Assembly: GCF_900111235.1 (NCBI RefSeq)
Contig: NZ_FOJI01000007.1
Coordinates: forward strand, 1-64,000
Direction of reading: 5' to 3'
DNA: 64,000 bases
Origin: [Clostridium] fimetarium
GTDB lineage: Bacteria > Bacillota > Clostridia > Lachnospirales > Lachnospiraceae
Of this stretch, positions 61,849 to 64,000 are shown piece by piece. A program made the translations under genes and the position numbers. Within the stretch, counting starts at the first letter, position 1; each line of letters starts with the position of its first letter. The notes under the pieces are model-generated. The model saw only the letters and a program-made list of their open reading frames with translations, was not told the DNA's origin and ran no database searches.

Positions 61849-62022
61849 CTATTGGGCAGATATTGCATGAAAACCACATTCACCTTCACAAGCACCACAA
61901 TCTAGACAAAGCTCTTCATCCACGCTATAAAATGCACCCACCATTGAAATCGCAGAAACTGGACAGGCACTTTTACAGGCACCGCACATTTCACAGGCAT
62001 CACTATCAATTTTGTAAGACAT
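61849..62022 (-). CDS. 2[4Fe-4S] ferredoxin (57 aa)
   Basis: The short gene on the minus strand has GGAGGTGA 8 nt before its ATG. The 57-residue product is a classical clostridial ferredoxin with two cluster motifs, CEMCGACKSACP (from residue 10) and CLDCGACEGECG (from about 39), in the expected two-fold repeat. It is a low-potential electron carrier in the cytoplasm and a possible partner of the reductases nearby. The second motif has G instead of P after the last Cys. Only the 57-residue length makes it easy to miss; motif, ribosome site and terminator all support it. Confidence 0.93.
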   Translation of the reverse strand: MSYKIDSDACEMCGACKSACPVSAISMVGAFYSVDEELCLDCGACEGECGFHAISAQ

Positions 62023-62250
62023 TGTATTTCACCTCCACTTTTTTATATATTAAAAATACCATAGTAAAACGATATTATCAATGAGCCAAATCATAGAAAA
62101 ATACCAATAAATTTGTGCATTTTTTATGCTAAATTACATTCTGATTTTTTTATATTACACAGAATGTACTAACTTTTTACACATCTAAGATAGAACTAAG
62201 GTTTAATATAAGATATGCTGAAAGAAATATTAGCATAGGAGGAAATGTAA

Positions 62251-62826
62251 ATGAAAATAAGAACGCATTGTAATATGGCTCGTTTGGCTATGAATGAAAT
62301 AGAAAAAAAATTAAATAGTTATAAACTGCCGCTATATAAAAAGATTATGTTTTATATAGGTACTATGGAACCAGATTTTAGTATTAAACAATTTAAGTAT
62401 CCTCATTATTATGTAAAATCCTCAGAATACATTTACAAACAAATTGAAATTTTGAAGAACAAAGTAGAGATAAATGGTAGCTTTATGTATGAATTTGGTA
62501 AGGTGGTACATTATTTTAATGATTTTTGTTGCTATGTCCACAGAACAGGTGATGCGGGTAATCTGCAGGAGCATATGGTATATGAGAGAAAAATAAATCG
62601 ATACTTATTAAAAAAACGAAAAGAAATACATATGGATATTAAGGATAGAGGAAATATTGAGACTTACAATAACATTGTTGACACAATTGAAACAATCCTA
62701 ATTGAATATAAAACGGAAGAGCCAAGTTGTCAGTTAGATATTAATAAGTCAATAGAAATCAGTATAGTTTTATATAATTTCTTGAATAAAGGAAGAAATA
62801 GATATGTTCAAAATGTTTATAGTTAG
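62251..62826 (+). CDS. Zinc-dependent phospholipase C family protein
   Basis: This 191-residue protein matches the zinc-dependent phospholipase C fold (PF00882) in outline. It has an early His (RTHCNMA), an Asp in GTMEPDF and the HxxxD helix FGKVVHYFNDFCCYVHR, all potential zinc ligands. It lacks a signal peptide, so it is probably cytoplasmic and may not be a phospholipase. AGGAGG precedes the ATG by 6 nt. It overlaps the next gene by 23 nt, so both are co-transcribed, perhaps in lipid or membrane metabolism. Confidence 0.78.
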   Translation: MKIRTHCNMARLAMNEIEKKLNSYKLPLYKKIMFYIGTMEPDFSIKQFKYPHYYVKSSEYIYKQIEILKNKVEINGSFMYEFGKVVHYFNDFCCYVHRTGDAGNLQEHMVYERKINRYLLKKRKEIHMDIKDRGNIETYNNIVDTIETILIEYKTEEPSCQLDINKSIEISIVLYNFLNKGRNRYVQNVYS

Positions 62827-63433
62827 CATATTTCATGGAAACGGAAGAATAAGTAGAGCGAGTCTATTGAATGGAATTACCATAATTGGTATGATTTTAA
62901 CCTTTATATTTATAATATATGGAATTCAAAATCATTTATTTTCATCACAAGACTCGTTAAAACAATTTTTAGAATTCTTTGGAATTTGGGCACCAATCAT
63001 ATTCATCTTGTTTCAGATAGTCCAGGTAATATTTCCGATATTACCTGGAAGTATTGGATGCATAGCAGGTATTATTTTTTGGGGGCCAGTTGTAGGTACA
63101 ATATACAATTATATTGGCATCTGCTTAGGTTCATTTGCTGCATTTTATTTATCAAGAAAGCTGGGTAGTGATTTCGTAAAATCGATTACAAAGCACAAAT
63201 TATTTGGTAAATATAAATACTTGATTGAAGAAAATAGCAAATTTGATAAATGGTTTGCAATGGCAATATATTTTCCATTAGCACCAGATGATTTTTTATG
63301 CTATCTAGCAGGCCTTACAAAGATAACATACCGTAAATTTGCAAAAATAATTTTGCTTGGAAAGCCATTTGGAATTATAGCATATTCATTTGGATTAAAT
63401 TTTATCGTTACAAAGTTGATAAGTATTATCTAA
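62804..63433 (+). CDS. TVP38/TMEM64 (DedA-like) membrane protein
   Basis: The 209-residue protein has five or six helices and the VTT-domain core: FPILPGSIGCIAGIIFWGP, then YNYIGICLGSFAAFYLSRKLG and the reentrant FPLAPDDFLCYLAGLTKITYRKF. Members of this family act as phospholipid scramblases or transporters in other organisms. AAAGGAAG lies 7 nt before the ATG inside the upstream gene. It is co-expressed with the phospholipase-like gene; a glycosyltransferase follows, which may fit membrane lipid synthesis. Confidence 0.88.
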   Translation: MFKMFIVSIFHGNGRISRASLLNGITIIGMILTFIFIIYGIQNHLFSSQDSLKQFLEFFGIWAPIIFILFQIVQVIFPILPGSIGCIAGIIFWGPVVGTIYNYIGICLGSFAAFYLSRKLGSDFVKSITKHKLFGKYKYLIEENSKFDKWFAMAIYFPLAPDDFLCYLAGLTKITYRKFAKIILLGKPFGIIAYSFGLNFIVTKLISII

Positions 63434-63447
63434 TACGAGAAAAGGTT

Positions 63448-63522
63448 GAAAGAAAATCTTTCAGCCACAAGATTTGCGCCTGCGGCACAAACTTGTGATT
63501 GTGTCTTGCGAAGGCAAGTCAC
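63448..63522 (+). repeat. Three consecutive hairpins before the glycosyltransferase
   Basis: Three adjacent stem-loops fill the short gap: GAAAGA-AAA-TCTTTC (63448-63462); a long one of about 13 pairs with CACAAG/CTTGTG ends and GCC-TGC-GGC tip (63466-63497); and GTGTCTTGC-GAAG-GCAAGTCAC (63501-63522). None has a T-run. They end 8 nt before the ribosome site. This could be a structured leader, an RNA processing site or a mobile palindromic repeat. Confidence 0.7.
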
Positions 63523-63537
63523 AAGATAAGGGGGATA

Positions 63538-64000
63538 ATGAAAGTCTTATTATATCATGGTGGAATTCGTATTGTGAATAAAAGTGGCATCGGTGTGTCA
63601 TACGAACATCAAAAGAAAGCCTTGTTCGTAAACCATATTCCTTTTACACTTAAATTTAAAAATGAATATGATATTGCTCAATTTAATACGATATTTCCAG
63701 ATAGCGCAATTGCTGCATATATATTAAAAAGAAAAGGGAAAAAAATCATATATTATGGGCATTCAACAATGGAAGATTTTAAAAAATCATTTAGAGGTTC
63801 TGATTTCTTTGCTCCGTTGTTTAAAAAATGGATCAAATTCTGCTATGGTTTAGGGGATGTTATTATAACTCCAACAAATTATTCTAAAAAACTTTTGGAG
63901 AGTTATGGAATTGAAAAACCTATTTATGCTATCTCAAATGGAATTGATTTGGATTTCTATAAAAGAGAAAGTGGAAATGGAAGTAGGTTTAGAGAAAAAT
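63538..64000 (+). CDS. GT4-family glycosyltransferase, N-terminal part (cut by window end)
   Basis: AAGGGGG lies just before ATG 63538. The visible 154 codons show the N-terminal Rossmann lobe of a GT-B enzyme: KVLLYHGGIRIVNKSGIGVS, YGHSTMEDFKKSFRGS, DVIITPTNYSKKLLESYGI and the inter-domain AISNGIDLDFYKRE. This pattern is typical of glycosyltransferases that glucosylate diacylglycerol in low-G+C bacteria. A glycolipid role would fit the neighbouring phospholipase-like and TVP38 genes, but is inferred. The C-terminal UDP-sugar-binding lobe lies beyond the window. Confidence 0.85.
   Translation, partial: MKVLLYHGGIRIVNKSGIGVSYEHQKKALFVNHIPFTLKFKNEYDIAQFNTIFPDSAIAAYILKRKGKKIIYYGHSTMEDFKKSFRGSDFFAPLFKKWIKFCYGLGDVIITPTNYSKKLLESYGIEKPIYAISNGIDLDFYKRESGNGSRFREK

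Noticed and set aside
61863-62084. 73-codon plus-strand frame rich in histidine
   Set aside because: It is the antisense shadow of the ferredoxin cysteine codons.

Overview
The window looks like chromosome of a low-G+C, Gram-positive obligate anaerobe, most likely a Lachnospiraceae-type Clostridium. The evidence is AT-rich DNA, AGGAGG ribosome-binding sites with frequent TTG/GTG starts, an RNase J gene, a Gram-positive LexA box (GAAC-N4-GTTC), YolD/UmuC and DUF6483-type proteins, and rubredoxin, ferredoxin and sulfite/nitrite-reductase genes. I saw no rRNA, tRNA, CRISPR array or intact insertion sequence.

0-10 kb is a worn region. It holds truncated or fused remnants (a chemoreceptor start, a HAMP/HATPase fusion, pieces of aldo-keto reductase, flavodoxin, carboxymuconolactone decarboxylase, alcohol dehydrogenase, a PRD regulator and PTS enzyme I). 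Between them lie intact genes: DUF2798 protein, MMPL exporter, LysR regulator, sugar O-acetyltransferase and an iron alcohol dehydrogenase.

9.9-20.5 kb is a galactan-oligosaccharide locus equivalent to Bacillus ganRSPQAB: GH42 beta-galactosidase, LacI regulator, binding lipoprotein, two permeases and a signal-less GH53 galactanase. It also carries an unrecognised 619-residue protein and a 72-residue zinc ribbon. Two matching 16-bp operators sit on the transcription starts of ganA and ganS, so the regulatory circuit can be read from sequence.

20.7-31.7 kb is devoted to membrane stress and antimicrobial peptides: an ECF sigma factor with an ABC exporter, a LanFEG-like immunity transporter with its two-component system (compare C. 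difficile cprABC-cprRK), and a YhgE-like protein divergent from a TetR regulator. 31.7-35.9 kb is a purine scavenging and deamination locus: BMP-type nucleoside-binding lipoprotein, nucleobase deaminase, GntR regulator with a recognisable operator, and an 8-oxoguanine-deaminase-like amidohydrolase.

36-49 kb carries an ABC exporter, small hypothetical genes, a LexA-controlled Y-family polymerase with a YolD-like partner separated by a 14-bp minisatellite, a dead binding-protein/histidine-kinase locus, a MarR regulator with a membrane-cytidylate-kinase fusion, an HXXEE membrane protein, a second ECF sigma/anti-sigma pair and a lipoprotein. 49-64 kb carries nitrite/sulfite reductase, a membrane-anchored PIG-L deacetylase, an FAD oxidoreductase, NhaA behind a leader with an intrinsic terminator (candidate cation riboswitch), RNase J, FetAB, serine acetyltransferase, a DODA-type dioxygenase, a flavoprotein-rubredoxin, a short ferredoxin, a phospholipase-C-like protein, a TVP38 protein and the start of a glycosyltransferase preceded by three hairpins.
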